A stretch of 64,000 nt of DNA from contig JAJEKB010021277.1 of the NCBI GenBank assembly GCA_022393335.1, forward strand, positions 926,737-990,736, in the 5' to 3' direction. The DNA comes from Macrotrachela quadricornifera (taxonomy: Eukaryota; Rotifera; Eurotatoria; Philodinida; Philodinidae). The translations under genes and the position numbers were made by a program. The notes beneath the pieces were generated by a model. It saw only the letters and a program-made list of their open reading frames with translations, did no database searches and was not told the DNA's origin. Each line of letters opens with the position of its first letter. Within the stretch, counting starts at the first letter, position 1. Positions 1 to 12,586 of the stretch are shown piece after piece.

Positions 1-88
1 TCAATGTCAGTCCTCATAGCAGCTATTTTCGATAAATTTAAATTATGTAGCAGCTCTTTTGAATATAAAATCAATAGGAGGTGGTCAG

Positions 89-251
89 CAGCTCACATGA
101 GTTGGAGCTGAATTGATCACCAACTCACCTGAGCTGGAGCTGGAACTGGTCACCAGCTCACATGAATCGGAGCTGGAACTGATCACCAGCTCACAAGAGT
201 TGGAACTGAGTTGATCACCATCTCACAGGAGTTGGAGCTGGAGCTGATCAC
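89..251. repeat. Minisatellite, 32-33 bp unit, 5 copies
   Basis: Five adjacent units (89-120, 121-153, 154-186, 187-218, 219-251) each read roughly CAGCTCACATGAGTTGGAGC followed by TGGAACTGATCAC, with 10-20% divergence between units. Each unit carries an imperfect inverted pair CAGCTC/GAGCTG. A sixth, broken copy may start at 252. No coding potential is evident. Confidence 0.85.
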
Positions 252-2334
252 CTGCTCTTTATCACAGCTTATCACAGTTCATGAGCTTGAACTGTCACAC
301 CCCTAGCAGTGGACAGTCCAAGTTTGTAAAATTGAGAGTTGATCTCCTTTTATTTCCACCGATTTCATACAGTTGTTGAGAGATGCATGTGTCGTTTACC
401 GAACAAGAAATATAAGTTTCTACTTAATTTTCAGAGTTCTCTTTCAAAAGCAATTTAAAAGCGGTATTTGTGAATGTTCGTGACCATACAATATTGAGCT
501 TTACTATCGGTATACATAAGTCTTCGGTCTTTCTCCTTGAGGGGTATTCGCATATTTTACAGATGTCCGCATACGTTGCTCAAAGAAAACTAATGCAGAA
601 TATGGCTAACCGCTCTTGTCGTCTCTAAGAGATGCCAGCGAACGGCTAGTCGTTTTCATTCCAAAATTAACTGAAACAGTATATGAGGTAAGGTGTAGCG
701 ATGGAATGAGGAACAGTCAGCAAGATGCTCTCGGAATAAACTACAGCATGAATTCTGGCTAAGGCTACATCTATCTGTGATGCGAACTCTTCAAGTTGAA
801 CGCCAAAGATTTGTCTGTATCTGAAAAATAATGCTAGCAGCTCGTGAATTAGTCTTCGAGAATCCTTGAATTACAAGTCTAATTGGTATTTAAGACGAAC
901 CAACATCAGTAGACTGAAAAAAATTGTCTGATTTTTTAGAATAGATGAGAATATTGGTGAAGATTTATATATGAGACCAAAAGATATAGATGCACTCTTT
1001 GATGTTATTGTCGCTTTTTCAATACACATGCAATTGAGTACTCTTTATATTTGTTATTAGTTGCACATTTTAGGTAACTGTTGTGATTTTTCGGCTAGAA
1101 TAGAAGACAGCCGAATCAATTCTTCCTGACAGCAGCCTCAACTGATAAAATGCAGTTGCAAAACGAATTATAACAGAGTAGATGAGTCGTCGAATATATC
1201 AAGAACAACTCTCATCTCAGTTGTTTCGTAACGAGGTAGATAATTTTTCATCATACTCTATGATGACATTTCACAAGACGATAAAAGTTTGATTTTTGTA
1301 TAATGTTGGTGCACAATAAGAAACAAATAGACATCGAAGAAGTGGTGTGATAATAGAAAAACTGCAATGTAAGCATCTTCTTTCCAACTTTACAAGAAAA
1401 TTTTCTCTCAATCTTTGTGCTCATCGCCAGGTTGAATATTTGCAACTATTATCTTCTTCCTCGGACGTCTCCGCCAAGGATGAAAAGAAAATCTCGTTTG
1501 TTGATTATGAATAATGACTAGAAGTAGAGATCTTTGTATGAGTATTGCGTCGTTAGAAGCCCAGAAATAGGTGTCGATACTCTATTTTAGACCATTTTGA
1601 AGGTCTAAATGCTCATAGAGAGTTCTGACACCAATAATAAGAGATAAATCTCATGCAGATCTGTGTGACGCACTTTCAGAATTGAAACATCTCAATGAAC
1701 GAATATTAGACAAAAATACTGTTTTCTACAAAAATTTATATAGAGAAACGTAATTAGGGCGTTTTATAAGGTCACCTTTTACGGAAAAGTGTTGAGAAAT
1801 TGTTCAATCGATACCACCTTTGATTCTCTTCTTGATATAAGCATGATCTTTTTCGACATAAATTAATAAACCAATATTTGATGTAAAGACTTGAATTTGC
1901 TGTTAAGCTTACTCATTTAATTGCTGCGTCAATGCTAGTATATAGATACTTGATTATTGAGAAAAAGATGCAGCAGATAGTAGATGTCATAGTTATACTT
2001 CACAATACTGTTTTAAATTTTAGAGGAACAGAATTGTTTTTTCTTTCAAAATATTATTGTTAAAAATATTTAAATCACTTTTCGAACATGATATGTTTGC
2101 GACCCGAATGCCTCAAATCATCAATATTTGAAATGCAGACTAAAATTAAGAGTGTGATCATTTGAGTTTAAGAAGACTTACGTGTATTTATTGTCTTTGA
2201 GAGATGCTTATCACAAAATCGAACACGTGAATTAATTAGAGTTTTTCGATTACCCGGTAATGTCGACATACAAAACATCCAATAAGACATTTACCAACTT
2301 CTTGTTATTTAAGGAAAAAAAGAGAACAGAAATA
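252..2334. other. Gene-free stretch
   Basis: I see no gene here. The only ORF is a 64-codon minus-strand one (1251-1445) without recognisable features. A small imperfect hairpin lies around 1567-1634 (GGTGTC...GACACC). The GC content is slightly higher than in later intergenic DNA at the left end, but no repeat or RNA gene could be supported. Confidence 0.5.
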
Positions 2335-3303
2335 CAGGGTGTTTCATAAGTTTTGAGGCGCGACAAACTTCGTGTATACGAACACATAGAACAATATCTA
2401 ATCATTATGTTTCTATATCATCTTCGAGTACTCGTGATGGCCTTTCCAATGATATATAATTGAATAAAACTTTCCCTTATAATAGTAAAAATATAAATAT
2501 GAGTATGTGACGATAAAATTTTCGAAATCGACAAAATAGAATGCAGAGCTTATAAAAACGTTAGTAACATTCTTTTATTTCATGCATATCTCGGTGTAAA
2601 TAAATGATAAGATCTTGAATTTTTTCTTAAAAGATGCAACGTGAAAAGATCTACAAAAAATATCTAAATAAATAGATACTGAGTTGTTCTGATGGCATAG
2701 TTCATACTCAAGATGAAGAACCCTAATGATGGTGCTACTTCCCATCGGATTGAGTGTAAGAGAAAAATATTTCGAAGACTTTTTTGTTTTACAATTGAGA
2801 AATGTTTGCACACATTTTGTAGAGCTTTTTATAATGCATCTTTTAAATTAAAACTCATGAACTTATTCTCAAGCTGAGATATATGTAAAATAAAAAAGTC
2901 TTCGAAATATTTTTTATTATATTCACTATTACCTTTATGAAGCTTGTTTATTTTGAGTATAAGCTATGCCATTAAAACAAATCAGCAAGTGTTTATTTTG
3001 ACACATTTATAGAGCTTTTCACGTCGCATCTTTTAAATACAAATTCAAAATTTGTATTATTCATTTACACCAAGGTATGTACAAGATACATCCTATATCA
3101 TACTAATCGATTCCGAAACTTTTATCGTCACATACTTATGTTTATATTTTTATTATTATAAGGGAGAATGCTATTCAATTATATACCATTGGAAAGGCCA
3201 TCACGAGTACTCGAAGATGATATAGAAACATAATGGTTAGACATTGCTCTATGTGTTCGTATACACGAATTTTGTCGCGCCTCAAAACTTATGAAACACC
3301 CTG
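2335..3303. mobile_element. 969-bp foldback MITE with TA target duplication
   Basis: The ends are inverted copies of CAGGGTGTTTCATAAGTTTT and are flanked by TA at 2333-2334 and 3304-3305, as for Tc1/mariner-type insertions. The inverted repeat does not stop at the termini. The left half (2335 to ~2818) pairs with the right half (~2820 to 3303) along nearly the whole length, with the centre of symmetry near 2819. Internal landmarks such as AAAAGATGC and TTTCGAAGACTTTTT recur in reverse complement. No transposase is encoded; the 78-codon minus ORF at 2575-2811 is a by-product. The element ends 72 bp before the start codon of the receptor gene. Confidence 0.85.
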
Positions 3304-3375
3304 TAAATACTCAAAACTAATACGTTTTAGATCAAATAATTTCAGAAAATCGACGGATAAAAGATTTAATACATT

Positions 3376-6300
3376 ATGGATGACCTAGAGAATAGGTTCT
3401 TGTATCGATCCGATATTAATAACTACGATGGAAGTTCAAATCCCATTGGTGGGTATCAAGATGTAGCGCAGTTTTCATTGGAAGAAGCTGTACAACCCAT
3501 TGTCCATATTATTCCTCAGGTCGAAACCTATGCAGTCACAGCAAAAGTGAACTGTCGAAAAGATACAATACTTACAGTGGATGAATCGGCAGCAATTTAT
3601 CTTTATACTATGTCAACACCAGTTTACTCATTGCTGAACAAGCAACTTAGAGCTTTAGATAAAAATGAAGTTCAATCATGGTTTTTTTATTTGAAACTAC
3701 TGATCAGCGGTTTGGCCAAGTTACCATTATTTAAAGGATGTGTATGGCAGGGTGTCAAATCCACAATCGAAGTCGCTCCTGATGAATGTTGTGTCAAAAC
3801 ATGGTGGTCATTTACGTCATGTTCTAAGGATGTTGCCGTTGTCAAAAATCTGTTGGGTTCATCCGGTACCTTGTTTGCAATTCATGTAATCTATGGGCGA
3901 GATATATCGATGTATTCTGCTGTTTCTGAGCAAGAAGTAATTCTCATGCCTGGAACTTGTGTCCAGCGGAATAGTGAACTGATTCAACAGGAATATGGTT
4001 TTTCTATCACGGCGTTTCATGAACGGTAAGATTGACACATTTTTAAGTATCATGAAATATTATTAAGGTTGTATACTTATTGCAAATTTGAAGTTTGTTA
4101 CCACAAGGAAAACATATCATGCTCTCTCATCAGAGCAATGATCATGATTTAGTCTCAGAAATTAAATCCATTCTTGATGCAGAATATATGCCTATTTGGT
4201 TTGACGAAGATCGCAGAACAAGTAGTGATATACATGAAAGGTAGATGTTCTTAATGTTGAATTCAAATCTATCTATTTTATTTAGCTTATCTGTGGGAGT
4301 CGAAAAGGCTGCAGTGATTTGCTGTTTTGTCAACTCGTACTATGATAAGTCTGATCGTTGCAAAGTAGAGCTGCAGTATGCACACAAAAGACACAAGAAA
4401 ATTATTATCTGTATGCTTGATACCAATGAAATTTGGACACCAATGGACTGGTTGAAACCGATTTTAAACGAAAGCAGGCAGATAGATTTTTGTGTTACAT
4501 CATCAAATCTAAAAAATCTGACAATGTCTCTTATCTACGAATTACAAAAAATAAAATATGAAGGACATGATACATGTGATACATCAAGTGTCATGCGCGA
4601 ATTACTTCGATATGAATACATAAGAAAAGGAGAAATCAAGCGAATTATGAATGAATCAAAAAGTATTCCGATCGAAAGTGCATATATAGACTTGGTGATG
4701 ATGAAAACTAAGGCGCAACAAGAGAAAGAAAAGAAACTAACTGAGCAGGAACATAACGATAATCAAGATTTTAATGTCTATGAAGAGATACTTGGCAATC
4801 AGGTATGTAGAGATCAAGGAAAAATAAAGAGAGTCGTCATTCTTGGTCAAGCTGGCACAGGGAAATCAACCTTCTGTCAGTATGTGACGTACAAATGGGC
4901 CAAAGGTGATTTATGGTCTGAATATGAACTTGTTGTATTGATACGCTTACGCCATTTGATAAAAGATCGGTATCTTCCAGGCAAAAAGTACTTACCTGTT
5001 GATTTAATCGAAGCAGAGTATTCTCCTTGTAAGGAGTTATCTACACAAGAGAAGCAAATGTTAGAGGACAAATGTAGCAACGGTCAAGTACTATGGATAC
5101 TTGATGATTACGATGGATCTATTCAAGACATTCCAGAACAGATAAAAGAAGCATTTGATAATATAATTAACAATCAACATCACATTTTAACATCTCGTTC
5201 TTACGCCACTAACTTCTCGCATGATATGATAATTCAAATTGTCGGATTCATTGATAAGAACACTGACAGATATGTCGAACAGTATTTCAATCAGATATAC
5301 GATGAAAAGATGAATCACTCTGTCCAAGCACAAAAACTACTCCAGTTTCTGAAATCGAATCCTTTTGTTTGGGGTGTTGCTCATATACCTGTGAATCTTG
5401 AACTGATATGTATTGCCTACGCTGATTATGATTGGTCGAAGACAGAAGATTTGACAATTACCCAACTTTATGAAACACTTGCATTCTCCTTATGCAAAAA
5501 ATATCTGCAAAGGAAGGCAACCAATCGTTTATTGATGTCTGACTCGAATATTTATGAAAATTGTGACGCAGAACTCAGATTTCTAGAGATATTGGCGTTC
5601 AAAGCGATAGAAGCAAAAAACGTCATAATATCCTCTGATTGTATAAAGTATGCAGAACAAGAGTCACGATGCAAGCTTGTGGATCATCCACACTTATCAA
5701 ACCTGAATATTTTAAAATCTTACGATGAAAGCGTAATTAGTACACATATAGATGTCAATAAACCGCACTACTTCATTAACTTTGGTTTTCAAGCGTTTTT
5801 CGCAGCACGTTCCCTGTTTATGAAATTTGAAACTGACTCACAAGATGAAGCCCTTCAGTTTATAAAGTCGAATAAGTATGACCAATGCTTTACATTGGTC
5901 CTCATATTTACAGCAGGATTGATAGCTTCATCCAGTAAATCTGCACTTATGAAACTATTATTATCAGCTTTGGAACAACCTCCTATTGACATTATAGGAC
6001 TTTGTCATATAAAACTAATTATTCAAATGTTTGACGAAATTCATAGGTGCAATGAAATTGATGAATACAATGCATACATCGATCAAATACGCAATTGGAT
6101 GCCATTCAGAATCAATGAGCGCGATTATTTCATTCAAAACCATCTATTATCATCCTTAAGTCTAACTATTTCCTTACCAAATCACGAAGGATTACAGGCC
6201 ACTTTTGTATCACTACTCAATAGTGACGATCTCAAATTGAGAATACTTGCATGCAAAATATTGACAATGATAGGTGAAAACGCAGCGACAAAGCAGATCA

Positions 6301-9300
6301 TCGATTTACTCATTGGGGCATCACTAGATGACAATGGTTTCGTGAGCAACGCCGCGTGTCATGCACTGAAGGCAATGGACGACAAAGGTTCAACGAAAGA
6401 GATCATTGACATCTTCAGACTGGCATTACAGAATGAATCTTTAACTACCAGGGAGCGTGCATGCAACGCACTTGAGAAAATAGGCGAGAAGGCTGCAACA
6501 GAGGAGACGATCGATGCACTGACAACGGTATTAAAAGGTCAAAAGGAAGACAACAAAGTGCAAGCATATGGAACACATACAGAAATGAGAGAGAGATCTA
6601 ATATACTCAACGGGAACCAACTGGATGACTATGAAACCTCTCGATGGGCAGAAAGATGTATATTCGAACCAACGATGAAGAAGCCAAAAACCGACAAATC
6701 GATAATCCTCTTATTAAAGGATGAAAATGAAAATCATAGAGTAATAGCATGTGACGCAATCAAAGAAATGGGTAAGAAGGTTGCAACAAACGAAACAATA
6801 AAGGAGCTTATCACGGCAGTAATGGATCCATATGAAAATGTAAGGATAGCAGCATGCAATGCACTTGCAGCTATGGGTGAGAAGGCGAACACAACTGAAG
6901 TGATCAATGTCCTTATTGCAGCAGCAGAAGATCAACATAAAGATGTCAGGTTGGCCGGCTGCCATGCACTAAGAGAAGTGCGCTCGACGTTTAATGTCAC
7001 AAACTATCTCGAAGCATTAAAAGCAGCACTTAATCCGTACCAGCAACTCAGGATGGCCGCCTGCCACGCACTCGCAGCGATGGGAAATAACATGGCAACA
7101 AAGGAGACGATTCACGCGCTTATTACGGCAGCATCGGAACAACATACAGATGTTAGGAAGGCAGCATGTGGAGCACTTGCAGCAATGGGTGAGAAGGCTG
7201 CTACAAAAGAGTCAATCAAGGCTCTCATAGCGGCAGCAGTGGATCCAGATCAGGAAATCAGATGGATAGGGCGGTACGCACTCAGAATGGTGGGCAAGAA
7301 TGCTGCAACAAAGGAAACAATTGATGCACTTATTACAGCATTACAAAGTGAAAATGGGAACGTTCAGGTGATAGCATGCAAAACGCTTACAGAAATAGGC
7401 GAGACTGCTTCAACCAAGGAGACGATCGCAGCACTTATAGCAATACTAAGGGACAAAAAGTCATGGAGTAGAGAAACTGCGTGCCATACAATCGCTGCAA
7501 TGGGAGAGGCTGCGATAACGAAAGAGACAATTGATACGCTCCTCGCGGCAACAGTAGATCATCATAAAGGCATTAGTTCGGCAGCACGCCAAGCACTTAT
7601 AGAGATGGCCAAGAAGGCTACAACAAAGCAAACGACCGATGTGTTTATTGCAGCAGCACTCGATTCAGATGAAAAAGTAAGTCATCAAGCATGTCATCTA
7701 CTTGCAGTAATGGACAAGAAGATAGTAACAAAAGAGACTATTGATATGCTCCTCATAGCAGCAGGAAATCAACATAAAAATGTGAGAGCGGCAATGTGTC
7801 GAACACTCGCAGTTTTGGGAAAAAATGCTGTAACAGAGAGGACGATCAATGCGCTTATTGCAGCAGTGGGCGATGAACATAAAGGTGTCAGCCAGGAAGC
7901 GAGGTGGGCACTCAAAATGATGAGCAAAAAGACCGAAACAAGAGAGTCGATTGAGGCTCTCACCGCAGCAGTAACAGATCGGCATGAAACGGTGAGGGTA
8001 GCAGCATGTGATGCGCTTGGAGAAATGAGCAAGAAAACTGCAACTAAAGAGGCGATTGGAGCACTTACTATGGCAGTAATGGATGGACACGAAAAGGTGA
8101 GAGTAGCAGCATGTGAAGCACTTTCAAAAATGGGCGAGATGGCTGCATCTAAAGAGACGATTGGAGCGCTTATAATGGTAGTAGCGGACCAAGATGAAAA
8201 CGTTAGGGTAGCAGCTTGTGAAGCACTTGCAAAAATGGGCGAGATGGCAGTGTCTAAAGAGACAATTGGAGCGCTTACTATGGCAGTAATGGATCGACAT
8301 GAAAACGTGAGAGTAGCAGCATGTGCAGCACTTGCAAAAATGGGCGAGATAGCTGTGTCTAAAGAGATAATTGGAGCACTTACTACAGCAGTAATGGATC
8401 GACATGAAAAGGTGAGGGTAGCAGCATGTGAAACATTTGCGAAAATGGGCGAGATAGCTGCGTCTAAAGAGACGATTGGAGCGCTTACAGCGATAGTAAA
8501 GGATCAAGATGGAAGTGTTAGTTCAGCTGCGTGCAAAGCACTTGTTGCGATGGGCGAGAAAGCTGTAACAAGAGAGACTATTGATACACTCATTACAGCA
8601 GCATTAGACCATCACAAAGACATCAATTGGGTAGCATGTCAATCACTTGCAAAGATTGGTGAGAAGATTGTAACAAAGGAGGCGGTCGAGGCACTCCTTG
8701 CTGGTATGGCGAATCCAGATGGAACTATCAGATGGGAGTTGCGACATGCACTCATAGAAGTCAGCAAGAAGGCTACAACAGAGGAGGTAATCGATGTGCT
8801 CATCACAGCGTTACAGAGTGACAATGAGAAGATTAAAGTGGCAGTATGTGAAGCACTTGGAGAAATGGGTGAGAAGGCTGCAACAGAGAAGACGGTTGAA
8901 GCACTGATTCCGGTGGTCCAGAGTCAATATGGATGGGTCAGTGAAGGAGCGTGTGAGGCGCTCTCAAAGATTGGTGAAAAAGCAGCAACAAAGGCAATGA
9001 TCGCGGCACTGGTCGACGTATTGCGAAATCCAAGATCACAGGGCGTGACAAGTGCGTGTCGTGCACTCGCAATCATGGGTGAGAAGGTGGCAACAAAGGA
9101 GACAATCGAGGCTCTCATTTATACAATACGTTATAGTTATGGAGCGTTACAAGTTAGTGCCTGCCATGCACTCGCATCAATGGGTGAGAAGGCTGCGACA
9201 AAAGAAACGATTGGAGCTCTCGTGTCTAAGATGCAGACAATATACGAGCGCTTCTCACCGTATGCAATGTATGACCTCAAAGACATATGGAAGATGACAA

Positions 9301-9821
9301 ACATGAAAGATATCATTGATGCAGTATTTGATGGTTTGTGTAGTGATGAGACTGATCTGAGAAGTCTAGCGGCTGATGTACTCGAAGTTCTGCGTTTTAA
9401 TGAGGCTTGTTTGGAGCGAATCAGGTGGACTCTCTTGTACCTTTTGAAACGGTTTGGTGCTGCGGTAAAGAAGTTACCTGGATTATGTGATGTAAAAGGG
9501 TGGATGGATATTCCATCTTTGTCTGATGATGTGATGCAGAAAGTGTATAAACGGCCGTATGAATTGGAACGGATAGATGTTGAAATGTATGTGAAAATAT
9601 GGTTGTTCGATGGGTCGGATAAATGGATACCGTTGATTGTGGAGACTGCCCTCGAACATTGTGTGGCAATCACAATTGAAAGAGAAATGATTATAATTCA
9701 TTCTGCTAAAGAGAAGCTACCTATTCGTATAACTGAAAAAGTGAATGTATTGGATCTCACCACAAAGATTCAGCAGATATATAGGAAACATGGCCTCTTT
9801 ATGATGGATTGTATGCGATAA
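3376..9821 (+). CDS. ART-TIR-NACHT-HEAT repeat protein, NLR-like receptor; join(3376..4025,4094..4240,4286..9821)
   Basis: Predicted protein of about 2110 aa from three exons; the two introns (68 and 45 nt) have GT-AG borders and both interrupt a codon after its second base. Residues ~55-216 resemble an arginine-type ADP-ribosyltransferase: a CVWQGV strand at 123-128, WWSFTSCS at 143-150 and E185-Q-E187. The usual Arg of the R-S-E signature is Gln125. Residues ~222-370 form a TIR domain split over exons 2-3 (HIMLSHQSND; WFDEDR; DRCKVELQYA with Glu294 at the NADase position). A NACHT-type ATPase follows: Walker A GQAGTGKST at 453-461, Walker B LWILDDYD at 535-542, and LTSRSY. Residues ~915-1960 hold about 29 HEAT repeats of ~31 aa (consensus VRVAACEALAKMGEKAATKE), with an unrelated insert near 1010-1060. 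The last ~150 residues are unrecognised. The first ATG of exon 1 was chosen; further upstream exons cannot be excluded. By architecture it is probably a cytosolic STAND receptor using NAD+-directed effector domains (inference). Confidence 0.85.
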
Positions 9822-11046
9822 ACAATCGTTTCTCTTCCAATTAATCATCATTCATTTTGTTACCACAGATCTATCATATTGAAGTCGTCATATGATTGAT
9901 TGATCACATTTAATTTGTTACATATGCACGGACTTGTGTTTTCCTAATTGTCTCCTCTAAAACATAAAAATAAAGAATGGATCAATAAAAGAAATCTTGA
10001 TCGATTTCGCTCCCTTCCCTAGAGGACTCAGTAGTTGACTCACACAGGTAAAACTCGAAGACTCTACTCGAGTTTTAATACTCGAGTATTGAAGGATGAG
10101 GATGTGGATGGAAGGGTGAGGACAAGGATGATCGTACATCGTTATAGTTTCAAAGTTTTTAGTAATTGAATAGTTTAAAACTCGAGTAAAAGTTTAATAC
10201 TCGAATCGAATTAACGAGTTTTACACTACTCCACTTATATAGAAAAACTATACAGGTTTGAAAAATTGTCCTATACATTGTGTACTCGACACAATTTGGA
10301 GCACTACCATCAGTAGAGTTTTGAGATTTCAATTGTTTTAATAACCCAACTATGGTCAGTTCTTTTTACTAAATATGAAATATTTTCAAAATATAAAAAA
10401 AGAATAAAGTAGGCAATTTTGCACATTTCGAGAAAGGATATGTTTTTCTTGAAAAACGACATCGTTCGAGTATTTCGTATTTTTCGATTGAAAGGAAGCC
10501 TTTCCTAAGGTTTCCGAAAATTTGTGGAATACTGAACTTGGCTATCAAAATTTTTTTTGAACATGATTGAGTAAGAATAAATAACTACATGAGCACTATA
10601 ACTTTGTGCTTTAAAAGTTGTTAATATTACATGTTCACCAAAAGTATGTCAATAGTTTTATTTGATTGTACCTCTATAACATTGGTTTCTATACACTTTT
10701 GTGGAGAATCCAATGTAGAATCTTTTGGAAAAAGTTTAGTTCAAAACTATGAAAAGTAAAAAGAGATATAAAAAAAATACTGACATCGTCATTTATTATG
10801 GCCCAATATACATTAACTAAGAAGGCAACAGAATATTTTTTTTGCGTTCTGTATATCATCTGTGAGACGTCATGCAGGTTTGTAAGCGGTGAAAGAAAGA
10901 ATGAATCAAAATAAAAATGTCGCAACATATGAAATTACTACTGGTTGTTATTTTTCTAAATATTTCATTGAATTGTGTAATAACTGCTTGGGCCATAAAA
11001 TGTTTCTGTCATCACTTTTATGGAGAGGTATAATTGTTGACAACAA
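9822..11046. other. Intergenic, no gene seen
   Basis: AT-rich spacer. Around 10045-10215 there is a cluster of CTCGAG/CGAGTATT motifs, including the palindrome-like ACTCGAGTTTTAATACTCGAGT, which looks like a degraded repeat. Short ORFs (9957-10139 and 10689-10928, minus) show no recognisable features. Confidence 0.5.
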
Positions 11047-11832
11047 ATGGCTGAAATGAATCCAACTATTCCAGATAATACATCAACTTCTGTTACACGA
11101 TTTGTATGTATTAGTGATACTCATGATAATTATGATTTCACTCTTCCAGATGGTGACATATTATTACATTCAGGCGATTTTACTCGTAATGGAACAGAAA
11201 GTGAAATTGAAAAATTTGTAAATTGGTTAAAAAGTTTGACTCAGTTTCGATTAAAAATAGTCATTGTTGGTAATCATGAATCTAAACGATTTTATACAAG
11301 AAAAAGATATAAAAAACAACCGTTCGTTATTGATGAATTAAAAAAAGATAAATCATTGATTTCAAAATATGGTATAGTCTATCTTCAGGATCAAACATTT
11401 CAAGATCCATTGACTGGATGGAAGTTTTATGGAAGGTAAATATTCTATAAATAGAAATCTTTAATGTATGTGTATCTGTTTTTAAATAGTGGTTGGTTAT
11501 CTGAACAATGTAAAGATCCAGATGAAATTCGTCGTCATTGGTCAGAAATACCAAATGATACAGATATTCTTCTCACACATGGTCCACCTTATTCTATTTT
11601 GGATGTAACATCTAATACAGCTCATAATCTTGGTTGTAAAGAATTGCTGAAATCAGTAACGACTGTAGTGAAACCAAAACTTCACGTTTTTGGTCATGTA
11701 CATCGAGCATATGGACAATTAAAAAACGAGGATGAATTAGGAAGAACACTGTTTGTTAATGCATCCTTATGTGATAGCCAGTTTCGAACAGCTCATCTAC
11801 CTGTTGTAATAGATTTAAAGAAAGATGAATAA
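11047..11832 (+). CDS. Calcineurin-like metallophosphoesterase, MPPED1/2 (239FB) type; join(11047..11435,11490..11832)
   Basis: Two exons joined by a 54-nt GT-AG intron give a complete 243-aa protein. All metal-ligand motifs of the family are visible in order: SDTHDN, HSGDF, VGNHES, LTHGPP and FGHVHR. The length is somewhat shorter than vertebrate MPPED1/2 (around 300 aa). No signal peptide or membrane segment is seen, so a cytosolic enzyme is expected. The family hydrolyses phosphodiester bonds with two bound metals; the physiological substrate is uncertain. The intron splits the Ser codon after YG and restores the frame exactly. The start is the first Met of a short Met-rich leader. A foldback element begins about 36 bp after the stop. 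Confidence 0.9.
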
Positions 11833-11867
11833 TTATAAGCAGACGACTATTTACGAGTAACACTCAT

Positions 11868-12397
11868 CTAAAGATTCGTTTATTCTTTTTTAAAAGAATG
11901 TTTTATCCTTGATGCAAAGAGCAGAAAAGCTCATTTGATGGTCGATAAGATAATTAGTTAGTTAATTTGTAATGTATAGATAGATAAGATCAGTCTGTCC
12001 GGATACCCCAATTGTTTTTAGATCGTATTGCTTCCATGATATATCGGATAAATATAATTTTTCAACCAATTATAGTACTCGTGTAGTGTTGATGATTTGT
12101 CAAGAACAAGCGGTCTTTTTAGTATTTATGAAAAGTTTTTCTGAAGACACATGATGTAAAACGCTTGTCCTTCACAGATGATCAACACTACACGAGTACT
12201 ATAATTGGTTAAAAAATCATATTTATTCAATATATCATAGAAACAATACGATCAAAAAACAATTGTGATACCCCGGTCCGACTGATCCTATCAATCTATA
12301 CATTGCAAATTAACTAACTAATTATCTTATCGACCAATAAATGAGTTTTTTTTGCTCTTTACATTAATGACTAAACATTCTTTCAGAAAAGAGTAGA
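11868..12397. mobile_element. ~530-bp foldback MITE
   Basis: Two long inverted arms (about 11868-12110 and 12170-12397) pair with only a short loop between them. Landmarks are GATAAGATAATTAGTTAGTT on the left against its complement at ~12310-12335, and CAATTATAGTACTCGTGTAG against its complement near 12190. Divergence between the arms is roughly 10%. No ORF is present and I could not define a target duplication. The exact ends are uncertain by about 10 bp. Confidence 0.8.
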
Positions 12398-12586
12398 AGT
12401 TACATAATATAGACAATATTCAAAATTTTTATGTCCTACTATAATGATTCACTGTTAGAAACTAATTTGATCTAATTGATACTATATCTTTTTGTAAAAT
12501 AAAATTTCTTTGTAAGTCAAATTTTTATTTTCATTTAAAGAACTTTGTTGAATATAAATAAAAAACAATTATTTACAACAAGGAAT

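Noticed and set aside
7698..8507. Minus-strand ORFs rich in Cys, His and Arg (130 and 127 aa)
   Set aside because: They are antisense shadows of the HEAT-repeat coding sequence; their periodicity follows the repeat unit.
10045..10215. CTCGAG-rich cluster considered as a telomeric or regulatory array
   Set aside because: The spacing is irregular and there are no TGTGGG-like telomeric units as known from bdelloids.
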